Shown: positions 1-9,931 of the stretch, one piece after another
How positions within the stretch are numbered: position 1 is the stretch's first letter
Layout of the letters: every line of letters starts with the position of its first letter
Assembly: GCA_963832835.1 (NCBI GenBank)
Contig: CAWHVD010000001.1
Location: 1,550,001-1,614,000, forward strand
DNA: 64,000 nt
From: CAVPKN01 sp963832835
GTDB lineage: Bacteria > Chlamydiota > Chlamydiia > Chlamydiales > JAAKFR01
Reading direction: 5' to 3'
The notes under the pieces: model-generated
The model's database searches: none
Told to the model about the DNA's origin: nothing
Seen by the model: only the letters and a program-made list of their open reading frames with translations
Translations under genes and position numbers: made by a program

Positions 1-3000
1 CTCTTGATTGGAAGGTGTGGATCAGTTCAGCTTGCCATCCCGAGTGCCCCAATTCGATCGGGGATTTTTGCGTGATATAAAAAGCATTAAGGGCTTCTAC
101 CCAACTTCCCACATTTTCGGAGGCTTCGAATGCCAAAGGGTCATCGTCACACTGATGGCAATAATAAGAAAGGGTGTATTGCGCAAACTCTTTTTGTTCG
201 TTATCTTCCATTTTCCTCAGGCAAGCTTCAGCAACAAACTGCCGATCATACACAGGGAGTGCACCTGAGATTTGTTCGACAATCTCTGCGCTCAGCTTTC
301 TGGTTTTTTGAAGATCTTTAGCATGGCGACGAATCCTTTCGCATACCTCACGCAAAAAGATTTCACTCTTAAGGTGATCGGGTTTAGATTGCAAATAGAA
401 GCAAATTTGGTTCAACAGCTTACTATTAACGATAAAGAATTGGGGATTTTTTAATAAAAGTTCTTGAATGAGGCCTTGCTGGAAAAAAGTTAAGTAAAGT
501 TTATGCTGCACTGCAGGAACGGCCACTTTTTCAGGAAACTGAGAGATGAAGTGGAAACATTGAGAAACAGACAAATATGATAATTCCTCTGGATTGGCGC
601 CCTTTTCCAAAGCACACATACTTAAAAGAAAAGCCTCTACCGGGTCTAATTCCGGGAAAAGTTTATATTCAGATTTCTGCATATGTGAAATCTCTGTGTA
701 GGCTTCCCGCTCTTTATCGCCCCCTACCTGCTTGTTACACATTTCGGGACTGGCCTGACCTGTAAAGTTTGCCCTATCTTGGAGAGTCGGAGCCTCTTCC
801 GGCATATCTGTTGTGCCAAAAAGCCCAGGACTATCGGCAGTAGCTGACACTGTGAAGCACATCGTATCTTCCATCTTTGAAGCTACGATGTGCATAGAGG
901 ACATTGCGGCAAACTTCAGTTTGATAGCATCTGCTGTCAAATGTTCTCCCATCAAGAGATTTTGAATTTTGCTTACCATGCCTGAGCTATGGGGTTGTAA
1001 ATGTCCTTCACAATTGCTTAATATTTTCCGCATCTCTACTACTTTACAGCATAAGGCGAGCTCTTCTGGTACAAGCATAGCTGCGCCTTTACCCGGGTCA
1101 AAATAACCCCTTTGATGCCTAGAAATCTCACTATCTAAAACTTCATTTTCTTCTTTGTCGGTGATAACCGTTCCATCACCTCTTGCTTCAAAGCCAATGA
1201 TCAAACCTTTAGCAAGGCACCTTGCAGCAGGAGTGTCTGGATTCTCTGTAGAAAGTTCACGCAAGGTCCTTTCGCACGCTTGGTAACGTTTTTCAAAGGA
1301 CGGAGAGCTTCCCACGACAATACTGCGGTCTTTTTTTATCAACCAAACATCTTCAGGTCGCCTATCATCATTAAAGGTTTTGCTGATCCACCCTTGTCCA
1401 CATAGTTTGTAAGCCATCAGGTCTTGAGAAATCCCCACTATCTTGGCGAAGCATCCCATCACTGCGATCATCCTCCTATCACTGTCTTCGGGCTGGGCAT
1501 TCCAATTCATGAGAAGGGCATCCCAATTCATATCGGTAACAACAAGGTTTTTCAGTTCATTTAAAAACCCATCCACTGTTTTGGCGGTCTCAATTTCGCG
1601 CACAAGTATGCCATTGGTTCCATACCGTTTATCGTGTTTCACTGCCGCATCATCATGCACAGGCGGTACGGGTCTGCTTGGTGCCGATCTCATGTAACGA
1701 TGGTCCAAAGCCTGCTGTGCTTGAAACCCAAGTAATTGGAGTGGGTACGCCGCTTCAGCCGCATAGTATTGGGCCATTTCTGTGCGCTCATGGCTATCTT
1801 CCTCACTCCATTCTTTTTCAAGACGTTTAGTGACTTCCTTGACAATCTGCTCTTCGCGCATGACAATAAATTCATCCCTACGCTTTTGTAACTGAACTGT
1901 TACTTGAGCCTTCGTGTGTAGGGCAGTAAAATGGAGCCTAAGAGCTTGCAACTGTACTGGAGTGGGCTTACGTGTCAATGAGATTGCAGCGATGATCTTT
2001 TGCAATGCGGTCTCAAGCGGCAGTGCATAAACAGATGCTAGCAGTGTTTGTATCGCCTCCCGCTGCAAGTCCTGGGGCGAAAAGTAAGGTCTTAAAGCAG
2101 TAGAGGCGGGAGGCGTTTTATAGCCTTCCCAGGCACTATTAAATTCAGCAATTTTAGAAGTAATTTTGCGTTGGAAAAGATAGCGTTGAATGAGGGGGAT
2201 GACAGTGTGGAAGTCAAATATCTCGTGCGGTCTCAGAGGGAAGGTGCCGGAGCGTGCCGAGGCTTCAAACATAGCTTCAGTTAAATTTGTTAATTCGACA
2301 TTCCACTGAGTGATTGCATCTATTGAGATCATATCCCAGAAAGTAATCTCTCCCTCACCCTCCGCAGGTCTGGCTGGTGGTAGAGCCTGCATCATTTCCA
2401 GTAGCAGCGTTTTTGCAGAGAGCAGATCCTTTTCCTTTAAAAGGTTCTTGGCTCTTTGCATCAAGTCCTGAAATTGCTCAAGAGGGCAATGGTGTTGATC
2501 TGGGCTCAGATGGATATTTGTTAACTCGGACCGCATTTTTACAAGATGCACAGCCTCATCGATACACATGCGGTACCCATCGATCGAGTTCGTGGTTTGT
2601 TTAAAGGCTAAGGTTTCCTCGATCGGTGCGGTTAATTTTGCCCAAAAGATATTGGCTGTGTTCTGGAGATTCCCCACATCCACTTGCTCGAGTGCTTCTG
2701 TCCGTTTCATTTCCGAAAGTTTTTTCTCGACAAATCCAATGAAGTGTTCGGTAATTGCTAACGCAGCATCAACTCCCAGCTCTTTCTCCATGTAATGACG
2801 CACTTTTTGAGCGTAATGGAGAATCCCATCGAGCGCCCTTGCCCTTTGCTCACCACTTAGCTTTCCTTCATTTTCTTCATAATAGGACGTTAAATGCTCA
2901 ACATAGAATTTGTAAAATTTAGCTTTTGAAGCTGAAATTTCGGGCAGCTTACTGTCAACTTGTGCTAGAAAAGTTTCTTCCAGTGCAACCGGTTTGCTAT

Positions 3001-4864
3001 ATTCTTGCCCAGTGAGCTCACAAATAATGGTTTCTTTCTTAGTCAGTTCGTGGATTAGGGTAAAAAGAGCCTTTACAGGATCTCTACTGGCCTTGGATAG
3101 CCGAGGTGCTGACTCCGCAATCATGATCTGTCCGGCTTTCAGAAGTAATTTCTCAAACGAGAGATCCTCATGCATCGGTCCTTTTAAGGTGAGCTCCTGC
3201 TCATCTTTTTTGCGGGTATAGGGGAGATGTGTAATCAGCTCACGGAAAAAACTACACCGAGAAACAGAGTCGCCTAACTGCGCTGTCACATCATAGGTTG
3301 TGACAGCTTCTATTTTGTTACCTTTTTCTAATGAGGTCGAAGAGAAGCTGATATGTTTCATAAGTACACGTCGGGGAGAAGTTAAAATATTTTTAAAAAC
3401 GCAAACCTCCGGAACATCTACAAAAACGAGAAAATGCGACACATAATCACGCCCCTCTCCTTGTGCGATGGGGACGATCATGGCTTTTTCGGTTGCAAGC
3501 GCTTCGTAGCGCGCACCTAAAAGTTCTGCAGCTTCTTTGATTTGTTTGGTGCTACCCGAATTGCGGGCCGCATGAAGTTCTTGACCCAGATTGGAGCCGT
3601 CACTAAAAAGAGCTGCGGCTTTTTGCACAGCCGATTGATACTTAGGCTTACTCAAGCTTTCCGGTACTTTCTCGTGTTTTACCTCAACAGAGCCTACACC
3701 TTTCTCGAAGCTGCCTTCTGGTAGCTCTTTCCATTCCCCATCGGCATGGAACTCATAAATGTTTTTTGTCGTTACTTGTTCTTGCCAATCGAAACGTGGC
3801 TTAGTCGCCTCAAGCTCTTCTTCTGTCAGCTTGACCCTACGTTTCCGCCACTCGCATACAATTACCCCTTTGCCATCCTTACTCGGCATAAGAGTTTCAT
3901 TTTTCTTTTTAGCAACAGGCTTCCAATTAGCCGTCTTATCGTAATTTACGGCGTACTTTGCCCTCTCTCCAACCCAAAGTTCTGGAGGTATCCTAGTTTG
4001 ACCCATCCAAATCTCATAATAAGCTTTGCCATTCGCATCAGTTTTTTCTCTGCCGGGATGCCCACGATAATAATAAGAGACGATCAATTCTGGGTCTTCT
4101 TTAATACCCAGTTTCCCTTCATACTGATTGGTGTCTGTGGAGGCAAAAAATTTACCCACAAAATGAAGTTGGGAAAGGACATCTTCATGTTTTAGCTCGC
4201 CCACCCGATCATGCTGCACGGGATTTAACATCTCAGCAAAAGAACGAGCTTCTGAGCCCGATACGAGGCGATAAAAAGCTACAAAAGGAGTCGCAAAAAA
4301 ATCGATGACCGATTTCAGGCCCTCAATCAGGGCGCTGGATAGCTCAATTTGCTTAAATTGCCGCAATGAGAGCTCTTGGGTTTTGTAGCAGGTTTGCACC
4401 ATAGGGGCCCTCTTCTTAGCAGAAGATCGGAAACAATCATCGATGTCAACAGTTTGATGGCTTAAGACAGGTTTTTCTTGAAGCAGATCTTGATAATTTA
4501 CAGTGCGGTGAGCCGGCACAGCTTGGCTTTTAGATAGGTCTTGAGCTTGAGGATCTAAAGTGAGGTTTTTACGTATGAGATTTCCATCTTCACGATAAGA
4601 ATAGCTGCAGGTGCTCTCATTGACTTCAAGTATCTCTACAATGTCCCGACTGTTAAGCGTTTTTTCTACCCGTGCTAATTGCTGAAAGATCTTGTCTCGC
4701 TGATACTCACTTTTCCAGGCCTCTGTCTTACCCCGGTGAAGGAAAACAATGCTCCTTTTGGCACTCCCCCCTAGCTTTTTGTGATCCGGAAAAAATTCAA
4801 AGACCGCACTGCGCGCCCCATCTACTTGAATTGGCTTCGATACTTTGATCGAGGGATTCGACAT
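1..4864 (-). CDS. Giant hypothetical protein, N-terminal 1621 codons (runs off left edge)
   Basis: The frame is open from an ATG at 4864 down to base 2 with no stop found on reading, so the gene continues beyond the window. The N-terminus begins MSNPSIKVSKPIQVDG and has no signal peptide. The chain is mostly charged and helix-prone. One mildly hydrophobic stretch lies near residues 190-210 (around SVIDFFATPFVAFYRLVSG). Late segments are rich in Leu/Glu and look helical. I recognise no catalytic motif and no domain. Its size, lack of a Sec signal and the chlamydial setting would fit a large secreted or cytosolic effector, but that is inference. It is followed divergently by nothing and lies downstream of metQ on the same strand, separated by about 120 bases. 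The short open frames seen here on other frames are shadows. Confidence 0.7.
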   Translation of the reverse strand, partial: MSNPSIKVSKPIQVDGARSAVFEFFPDHKKLGGSAKRSIVFLHRGKTEAWKSEYQRDKIFQQLARVEKTLNSRDIVEILEVNESTCSYSYREDGNLIRKNLTLDPQAQDLSKSQAVPAHRTVNYQDLLQEKPVLSHQTVDIDDCFRSSAKKRAPMVQTCYKTQELSLRQFKQIELSSALIEGLKSVIDFFATPFVAFYRLVSGSEARSFAEMLNPVQHDRVGELKHEDVLSQLHFVGKFFASTDTNQYEGKLGIKEDPELIVSYYYRGHPGREKTDANGKAYYEIWMGQTRIPPELWVGERAKYAVNYDKTANWKPVAKKKNETLMPSKDGKGVIVCEWRKRRVKLTEEELEATKPRFDWQEQVTTKNIYEFHADGEWKELPEGSFEKGVGSVEVKHEKVPESLSKPKYQSAVQKAAALFSDGSNLGQELHAARNSGSTKQIKEAAELLGARYEALATEKAMIVPIAQGEGRDYVSHFLVFVDVPEVCVFKNILTSPRRVLMKHISFSSTSLEKGNKIEAVTTYDVTAQLGDSVSRCSFFRELITHLPYTRKKDEQELTLKGPMHEDLSFEKLLLKAGQIMIAESAPRLSKASRDPVKALFTLIHELTKKETIICELTGQEYSKPVALEETFLAQVDSKLPEISASKAKFYKFYVEHLTSYYEENEGKLSGEQRARALDGILHYAQKVRHYMEKELGVDAALAITEHFIGFVEKKLSEMKRTEALEQVDVGNLQNTANIFWAKLTAPIEETLAFKQTTNSIDGYRMCIDEAVHLVKMRSELTNIHLSPDQHHCPLEQFQDLMQRAKNLLKEKDLLSAKTLLLEMMQALPPARPAEGEGEITFWDMISIDAITQWNVELTNLTEAMFEASARSGTFPLRPHEIFDFHTVIPLIQRYLFQRKITSKIAEFNSAWEGYKTPPASTALRPYFSPQDLQREAIQTLLASVYALPLETALQKIIAAISLTRKPTPVQLQALRLHFTALHTKAQVTVQLQKRRDEFIVMREEQIVKEVTKRLEKEWSEEDSHERTEMAQYYAAEAAYPLQLLGFQAQQALDHRYMRSAPSRPVPPVHDDAAVKHDKRYGTNGILVREIETAKTVDGFLNELKNLVVTDMNWDALLMNWNAQPEDSDRRMIAVMGCFAKIVGISQDLMAYKLCGQGWISKTFNDDRRPEDVWLIKKDRSIVVGSSPSFEKRYQACERTLRELSTENPDTPAARCLAKGLIIGFEARGDGTVITDKEENEVLDSEISRHQRGYFDPGKGAAMLVPEELALCCKVVEMRKILSNCEGHLQPHSSGMVSKIQNLLMGEHLTADAIKLKFAAMSSMHIVASKMEDTMCFTVSATADSPGLFGTTDMPEEAPTLQDRANFTGQASPEMCNKQVGGDKEREAYTEISHMQKSEYKLFPELDPVEAFLLSMCALEKGANPEELSYLSVSQCFHFISQFPEKVAVPAVQHKLYLTFFQQGLIQELLLKNPQFFIVNSKLLNQICFYLQSKPDHLKSEIFLREVCERIRRHAKDLQKTRKLSAEIVEQISGALPVYDRQFVAEACLRKMEDNEQKEFAQYTLSYYCHQCDDDPLAFEASENVGSWVEALNAFYITQKSPIELGHSGWQAELIHTFQSR

Positions 4865-4986
4865 GTTAATACCTTTCTTTAAAATCTTTGCATATATCTT
4901 ATCTCAAACATATTAAAAATTCATTAAGAAACGTTAGAAAAGTGTTAGAAAAGAAATAATCGGGAGCAATAGCTCGAGGATGAGCC

Positions 4987-5787
4987 CTAAAAGGTGGGCG
5001 TAATAGCGCCCTGGTATTTTTTAATGATGAAATTACGCATTTCTTCTGAAGAGAGGACCTGTTTGAGTTTCTGAAGGTCTTCGCGGCTCTCATCCCCTCT
5101 GCGGATAGCAACGATATTTGCATAGGGAGAATCACAGGATTCCAGAGCCAAAGCATCTTTGTAAGGATTTAGGTTTGCTTGCAGAGCATAGTTAGCTGGG
5201 ATAAGGGCAGCATCCACATCAGCAAGCGTGCGAGGCAAAAAGGCGGCGTCAATCTCTTCAATCTTGATATTTTTAGGATTTTCGATGACGTCGTAGACAG
5301 TCGCTAGGTGGCCCCTGTTTTCTTTTAATTTAGTTTCTTTTAATTTGATAATGCCCAAATTTTCCAAAAGCATCAGAGCTCTAGCTTCATTTGTACAATC
5401 GCTGGGAAGCGCAATAATAGCGCCCTCCTTCAATGCGTCTAAAGTAGTGATCTTTTTGGAATAAATGCCAAGCGGCTCCATGTGGACTGTGGTAAGGGTT
5501 TCCAGGTGATAGCCAAAACGTTGATTTTGTTCATCGAGATATGGCTGATGTTGAAAGAAATTAGCGTCGACTTGCTTTTCGTATAAAAGTCTATTAGGGA
5601 GATTATAATCATCAACCTCTACGATCTTAAGCCGAATCCCTTGCTTTTCCAGGGCAGGCCTTGCTGCCTCCAAGATCTCAGCCTGAGGAACGGGTGTCGC
5701 AGCTATTGTCAGGGTTTTTTCTTCTAGGTGACAGCCTGTCAAACAAAGAACCACAATCCAACTGGCTACTAGACGTCTCAGCCTCAC
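4987..5787 (-). CDS. metQ: MetQ: methionine ABC transporter substrate-binding lipoprotein
   Basis: This is a 266-residue NlpA/MetQ-family lipoprotein that captures methionine outside the inner membrane for MetNI. The N-terminus has a basic start, a hydrophobic core and a lipobox LTGC with Cys19 as the lipidation site. The mature part begins TLTIAATPVPQAEIL, matching the family opening in which the ligand domain starts just after the lipid anchor. It also carries the family-typical VDANFFQHQPYL segment. Length is normal for the family. It is the last gene of a tightly packed metN-metI-metQ operon and overlaps metI by 4 bases (ATGA type), which implies translational coupling. Ligand choice between methionine and related compounds is inferred from the family. 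Confidence 0.93.
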   Translation of the reverse strand: MRLRRLVASWIVVLCLTGCHLEEKTLTIAATPVPQAEILEAARPALEKQGIRLKIVEVDDYNLPNRLLYEKQVDANFFQHQPYLDEQNQRFGYHLETLTTVHMEPLGIYSKKITTLDALKEGAIIALPSDCTNEARALMLLENLGIIKLKETKLKENRGHLATVYDVIENPKNIKIEEIDAAFLPRTLADVDAALIPANYALQANLNPYKDALALESCDSPYANIVAIRRGDESREDLQKLKQVLSSEEMRNFIIKKYQGAITPTF

Positions 5788-6464
5788 ACTCTACCTCGTT
5801 TTCTCAAAATGGCACATGCTAAAGAGTTCCCCAATCCCTGAGCACATTCGACCAACACTACGAGTAAGATTAGCGTGACACACATTAAAAATCCATTAAA
5901 CCTTTGATAACCATATTGAATCGCCACTTTGCCCAGACCTCCACCGCCCACAAGGCCGGCCATTGCGCTATAGCCAATCAGATTGACCACAGTCAAGGCG
6001 CCACCCCTTACCAATCCTGGATAGGCCTCTGGCAAATATACTTTAGTGACGATTTGATGAGTAGTGGATCCCATGACAACAGCCGCCTCAATAATGTGCG
6101 GGTCAATTTCTTTGAGGGCAGCTTCAACAATACGAGCGACAAAAGGAGCTGCTGCTAGTGTTAAAGGGACAATGGAAGCATGCGTACCAATACTGGTGCC
6201 CACTATCCATCGAGTAAGAGGGATCATCGCAACCATCAAAATAGCGAAAGGAATCGAACGGCCAATGTTGACAATCGTTCCAAGACTTTGATTGATAGGG
6301 CGGTTTGCTCTTAAGCCACCCTTATCAGTCAATGAAAGGACGATCCCCAAAGGCAAGCCAATCAAAAAAGCAAAAAAGGCTGAAGCAATCACCATATAGA
6401 GCGTATTGAAAAGCTCTTTGGGAACGATTCTCCAAGCCAGGTGTAAATTTTCAAGGAATGTCAT
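5784..6464 (-). CDS. metI: MetI: methionine ABC transporter permease
   Basis: A 226-residue permease of the MetI (binding-protein-dependent transport inner-membrane) family with about five membrane segments. The cytoplasmic EAA coupling loop is clear around residues 125-145 (EAALKEIDPHIIEAAVVMG), where MetN docks. The first segment (around AFFAFLIGLPLGIVLSL) and the glycine-rich VGGGGLGKVAIQYGYQRF segment are typical of MetI. It overlaps metN upstream and metQ downstream by 4 bases each, so the three products are made from one coupled message and should assemble as MetN2I2 with MetQ. Confidence 0.94.
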   Translation of the reverse strand: MTFLENLHLAWRIVPKELFNTLYMVIASAFFAFLIGLPLGIVLSLTDKGGLRANRPINQSLGTIVNIGRSIPFAILMVAMIPLTRWIVGTSIGTHASIVPLTLAAAPFVARIVEAALKEIDPHIIEAAVVMGSTTHQIVTKVYLPEAYPGLVRGGALTVVNLIGYSAMAGLVGGGGLGKVAIQYGYQRFNGFLMCVTLILLVVLVECAQGLGNSLACAILRKRGRV

Positions 6465-7456
6465 ATCACCTCTCCATGCACACCTACCTGTTCTAAAAAT
6501 TGGCGCGCACTCTCTCTTTGTGATGGAGTGCCTGCCAAAGTCACTACGAGACTGCCTACTGTTTCCATTTTTAAAACATCGATGCCACCAAAAAGAATGT
6601 TAACCTCTACCTCATGCTCTCGAATAAGACGCGAAATGACCGGCAGACTAGCAGTTTTACCTCTGAAGGTGAGACGGAGCAACTCCTGCCCTTCTTTTCT
6701 GGGAAGCAGGTGTTCTGGAATGGAATGGGTCACACTCTGTAAAAATCGTTTCGTGGTAGGATGATGCGGCGTCGCAAAAAGCTCTGCTGTGACCCCTTGT
6801 TCAACGATTTGTCCATACTCCAAAACTGCCAGACGGGTGCAGATTTGTTTGATCACCTCCATCTCATGGGTAATCAGAACAATGGTGAGTCCCAGTTTTT
6901 GGTTGAGCTGAGCCAGGAGGTCTAAAATGGCATGTGTACTGCGCGGATCCAGAGATGAAGTTGCCTCGTCACACAATAGAACAGAAGGTCTATTGGCAAG
7001 AGCCCTTGCGATCGCAACCCTTTGGCGCTCTCCCCCACTGAGCTGAAGGGGATAATACCCCTCTTTACCCTTAAGCCCTACCAGATCCAGCAGCTCCTTT
7101 CCCTTTTCCATTCTTTCATGGGTTGGGACACCGGTGATCTCAAGAGGGTAAATACAATTCTCAAGAGCCGTGCGGGAAGCAAAGAGATTGAAGTGTTGGA
7201 AAATCATACCCATGTTTTTCCGGGCTTTTCGCAGCTCACCTGGGCTTAACGCTGATATCTTCTCACCTTTCAAAAAGACCTCTCCCTCAGTTGGTCTCTC
7301 CAAACACGCCAGACACCGGATTAAAGTTGATTTGCCAGCCCCGCTCATCCCGATAATCCCAAAAACCTCTCCTTGCCCGACAGACAGGTTGATGCCTTTT
7401 AAAGCTTCAGCTCCTTGAAACCGCTTCGAGAGATTCTCTACTTTGATAATTTCCAT
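6461..7456 (-). CDS. metN: MetN: methionine ABC transporter ATPase with NIL domain
   Basis: A 331-residue ABC ATPase that powers methionine import. Walker A is GMSGAGKST (residues 36-44), the Q-loop lies in IFQHFNLF, the signature is LSGGERQRVAIARAL, Walker B is VLLCDEATSSLD and the switch histidine is in LITHEME. A C-terminal region from about residue 250 to 331 matches the size and position of the NIL domain, which in MetN binds methionine and causes trans-inhibition. This makes a methionine importer more likely than a generic amino-acid ATPase. It is the first gene of metNIQ. No SAM or T-box riboswitch is evident in the roughly 100 bases upstream. Confidence 0.95.
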   Translation of the reverse strand: MEIIKVENLSKRFQGAEALKGINLSVGQGEVFGIIGMSGAGKSTLIRCLACLERPTEGEVFLKGEKISALSPGELRKARKNMGMIFQHFNLFASRTALENCIYPLEITGVPTHERMEKGKELLDLVGLKGKEGYYPLQLSGGERQRVAIARALANRPSVLLCDEATSSLDPRSTHAILDLLAQLNQKLGLTIVLITHEMEVIKQICTRLAVLEYGQIVEQGVTAELFATPHHPTTKRFLQSVTHSIPEHLLPRKEGQELLRLTFRGKTASLPVISRLIREHEVEVNILFGGIDVLKMETVGSLVVTLAGTPSQRESARQFLEQVGVHGEVI

Positions 7457-7752
7457 TCAGGCATCCCCCTCAAACTTCATTCGCAAGTACTTGTGTAGCC
7501 TTGTTAACACAGAGACACGGAGACAAAGAGATTCACACTGAGGGCAGAAAAATGTATTATTTGTTCCTCCAATATGACCCTTCAATTGGAACGTAGGTCG
7601 GTTTCTCAATTCTATACTTCCTCTGTGAACCTTTGTGACTCTGCAGCAAAGTCTTTGGACAGTTGGACGGCCCCAATAAGTTTAGCACTCGGAAATATAT
7701 TTGTAAAAAATCATTTCTCGGGGGACAATCAAATAATAAGTGGAGGATTTTT
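7457..7752. other. Intergenic region between divergent metN and aldolase genes
   Basis: About 296 bases lie between two divergently transcribed genes and should carry both promoters. The section 7505-7540 (around ACACAGAGACACGGAGAC) and the section 7618-7645 (around CTCTGTGAACCTTTGTGAC) are imperfect reverse complements. A related string (CTCTGCGGCCTCCGTGG) recurs near 41607. This may be an old intergenic repeat. No gene is seen here: the upstream in-frame extension of the aldolase frame lacks a ribosome binding site. The aldolase start at 7753 follows a GGAGG 7 bases upstream. Confidence 0.5.
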
Positions 7753-8826
7753 ATGGGCACAGTGGTCTCAATACCGCGTAATGAAATTGAAAATTTGCTG
7801 GGCGAGGAGGCTGAGTCTCTTCTTACGCATACATGCCACACGATTACTAAAGACCACTTGCATCTACCCGATGGTAATTGGGTAGACCGCATTTTTACCT
7901 CTTCTGATCGAAATAATCGAGTCATGCGCTCCTTAGAATCTCTATTTTGTACAGGACGCCTGGCCGGAACAGGTTATTTATCAATACTACCAGTTGACCA
8001 GGGTGTAGAACATTCAGCTGGAGCCTCTTTTGCGCCTAACATCGATTGTTTTGACCCTGAAAACATTGTCCTATTAGCCCTTGAAGGAGGATGCAATGCC
8101 GTTGCCTCTACCTATGGTGTTCTGGGCATGGTCGCGCGCCGTTATGCACACCGCATTCCATTCATTGTAAAGCTCAATCACAATGAACTCCTCTCATATC
8201 CGAATAAATACGATCAGATTTTTTTCACCACAGTAAAAGCAGCTCATGATATGGGGGCTGTGGCAGTGGGTGCCACAATCTATTTTGGATCCCCCGAAAG
8301 CACGCGGCAAATTGTCGAGGTCTCTCAAGCCTTTGCCTTAGCTCATGAGCTCGGAATGGCAACCGTTTTGTGGTGTTATTTACGCAATCCTGCTTTTGCA
8401 ACATCTGCAACAGACTATCACACTGCTGCTGACTTAACCGGTCAGGCTGACTATTTGGGAGCTACGCTTGGGGCCGATATCCTTAAACAAAAACTTCCCA
8501 CTACCAATGGGGGCTTCAATGCTTTGAAGTTCGGTAAAACAAGTGAAAAAGTCTATTCCGAGCTCTGTTCAGACCACCCCATCGACTTATGCCGTTACCA
8601 AGTAGCCAACGGTTACATGGGTCGATGTGGCCTCATCAATTCGGGTGGCCCTTCTGGAAAAAATGACTTTGCCGAAGCGGTGCGCACAGCCGTTATCAAT
8701 AAAAGAGCTGGCGGGGTGGGGCTGATTTCAGGTCGTAAAGCCTTCCAAAGGCCTATGAAAGAGGGAATTAAAATGCTAAATTTGATCCAAGATGTCTACC
8801 TCAGCAAAGACATCATCATCGCTTAG
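7753..8826 (+). CDS. Class I fructose-bisphosphate aldolase, DhnA type
   Basis: A 357-residue member of the DhnA/archaeal-type class I aldolase family, which cleaves fructose 1,6-bisphosphate through a Schiff-base lysine in glycolysis and gluconeogenesis. The family pattern SILPVDQGVEHSAGASF, the FIVKLNHNELLSYPNKYDQ segment with the strand-end lysine, and the closing GGVGLISGRKAFQRP phosphate-binding segment are visible. I place the start at ATG 7753 because a GGAGG motif precedes it; the longer open frame to 7663 has no such site. Chlamydiae lack the common class I and II bacterial aldolases and use this type. The next gene is an Inc candidate, the same neighbour pair I recall around dhnA in Chlamydia trachomatis. 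Confidence 0.92.
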   Translation: MGTVVSIPRNEIENLLGEEAESLLTHTCHTITKDHLHLPDGNWVDRIFTSSDRNNRVMRSLESLFCTGRLAGTGYLSILPVDQGVEHSAGASFAPNIDCFDPENIVLLALEGGCNAVASTYGVLGMVARRYAHRIPFIVKLNHNELLSYPNKYDQIFFTTVKAAHDMGAVAVGATIYFGSPESTRQIVEVSQAFALAHELGMATVLWCYLRNPAFATSATDYHTAADLTGQADYLGATLGADILKQKLPTTNGGFNALKFGKTSEKVYSELCSDHPIDLCRYQVANGYMGRCGLINSGGPSGKNDFAEAVRTAVINKRAGGVGLISGRKAFQRPMKEGIKMLNLIQDVYLSKDIIIA

Positions 8827-8908
8827 CAAAAAATAACTCCAATCTTTCTTTCCAAAAAAGCTTTTATAGAGTATCAAACATCCTTTCATTTTTTTAAAAT
8901 GGTGGAAC

Positions 8909-9931
8909 ATGACCGATGCTGTACAGGCAGGATCGATCTGTTGGACGTGTTGGTCCTCGGAAGCTCAAGACCTTGAAACCGGTTCTCTAAAAGCTCGGGT
9001 TTGCACCTATTGGCGGATGGGGCCCGGTCTCGTCTGTTTGGCTGCCAGCGTCATCGCTGTGGTCTACTCCCTTTATTGGCAGACTCCCTCTCTTTGTGGC
9101 GCATTTGTCCCTTCAGGTGCTAGTTCCATTTACCTCATTTTCCTGGGTTGGGATTTTCAGAATCTACAAACTTTGAGCGAAAATAATGAAAAATTCAAAG
9201 AATCGCTAGGGAATTTAGAGGTAGCAAATGAACAGCTTCAAGCTTCCAATGCAACACTCAATACTCAACTCGCTGGCCTTAGAAATTCCTTAGGGAGTTT
9301 GCAAACAGAAAATAGCACGTTGCAAGCATCAAATGTCCACTTAAAAAGCTCTGTGAGCGGTTTGGAAAAGAGCGTGAAAGACCTAGAACAGGTGCGCTCC
9401 ACTTTACAGATTCGGTTGGACGCGGAGGTGGCTCAGCTCAAAATATTACATAATGGATTATCCCAGATTCAAGTCTCAGCCAAACAAGACCATTCCTCTT
9501 TTGCAGGTCAATTAGCCATTTTCATTCAACAAGTCGAGCTTTTACAAAAGATTCGTGAGCAATTTGAAAAAGCCGGCTCCCAGGTGCAAACCCAAACAGT
9601 GACTTTGGTGGAGTCAGCAAAGGTCATCGAAAAGATCTTTGCAGAAATTTGTGAATGGAAAGATGGTGAAGAAGTTCAAAGGCGTCTTTCGATGTCCCAA
9701 GATTTAGGTGCAAAAGTATCCGGATTTCAAGGACAATTGGAGATCCAAAAGCTCCAACTCGAAGAGCAGAGAAGGCAAATCGAACGTTTAAGAAATATCC
9801 GAGAAGGGTTCGAGCAACTTCTGCAGCAGCTTTTAGCAGTTGCAGCCGAATTAAAGCAAACCAATGGCAGCTTAGCCCAAAAAGTCGAAAACGTAGTCCA
9901 GGAATGTAAAACATATGAACTCAAAAACTGA
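8909..9931 (+). CDS. Candidate inclusion membrane (Inc) protein with long coiled coil
   Basis: 340 residues. Two closely spaced hydrophobic segments lie at about residues 37-57 (GLVCLAASVIAVVYSLYW) and 63-85 (LCGAFVPSGASSIYLIFLGW). Together they form the bilobed hydrophobic domain that defines chlamydial Inc proteins. The rest, residues 90-335, is a nearly uninterrupted heptad coiled coil rich in Gln, Leu, Glu and Ser. Inc proteins are delivered by type III secretion and sit in the inclusion membrane with the tail facing the host cytosol, where coiled coils often bind trafficking proteins. It overlaps the next gene by 17 bases and lies 80 bases after the aldolase gene. The Inc assignment rests on topology alone, since these proteins diverge rapidly; a bacterial membrane coiled-coil protein is the alternative. 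Confidence 0.65.
   Translation: MTDAVQAGSICWTCWSSEAQDLETGSLKARVCTYWRMGPGLVCLAASVIAVVYSLYWQTPSLCGAFVPSGASSIYLIFLGWDFQNLQTLSENNEKFKESLGNLEVANEQLQASNATLNTQLAGLRNSLGSLQTENSTLQASNVHLKSSVSGLEKSVKDLEQVRSTLQIRLDAEVAQLKILHNGLSQIQVSAKQDHSSFAGQLAIFIQQVELLQKIREQFEKAGSQVQTQTVTLVESAKVIEKIFAEICEWKDGEEVQRRLSMSQDLGAKVSGFQGQLEIQKLQLEEQRRQIERLRNIREGFEQLLQQLLAVAAELKQTNGSLAQKVENVVQECKTYELKN

Noticed and set aside
3746..4195. 149-codon plus-strand open frame
   Set aside because: Antisense to the open giant protein frame, no ribosome binding site, hydrophobic low-complexity translation.
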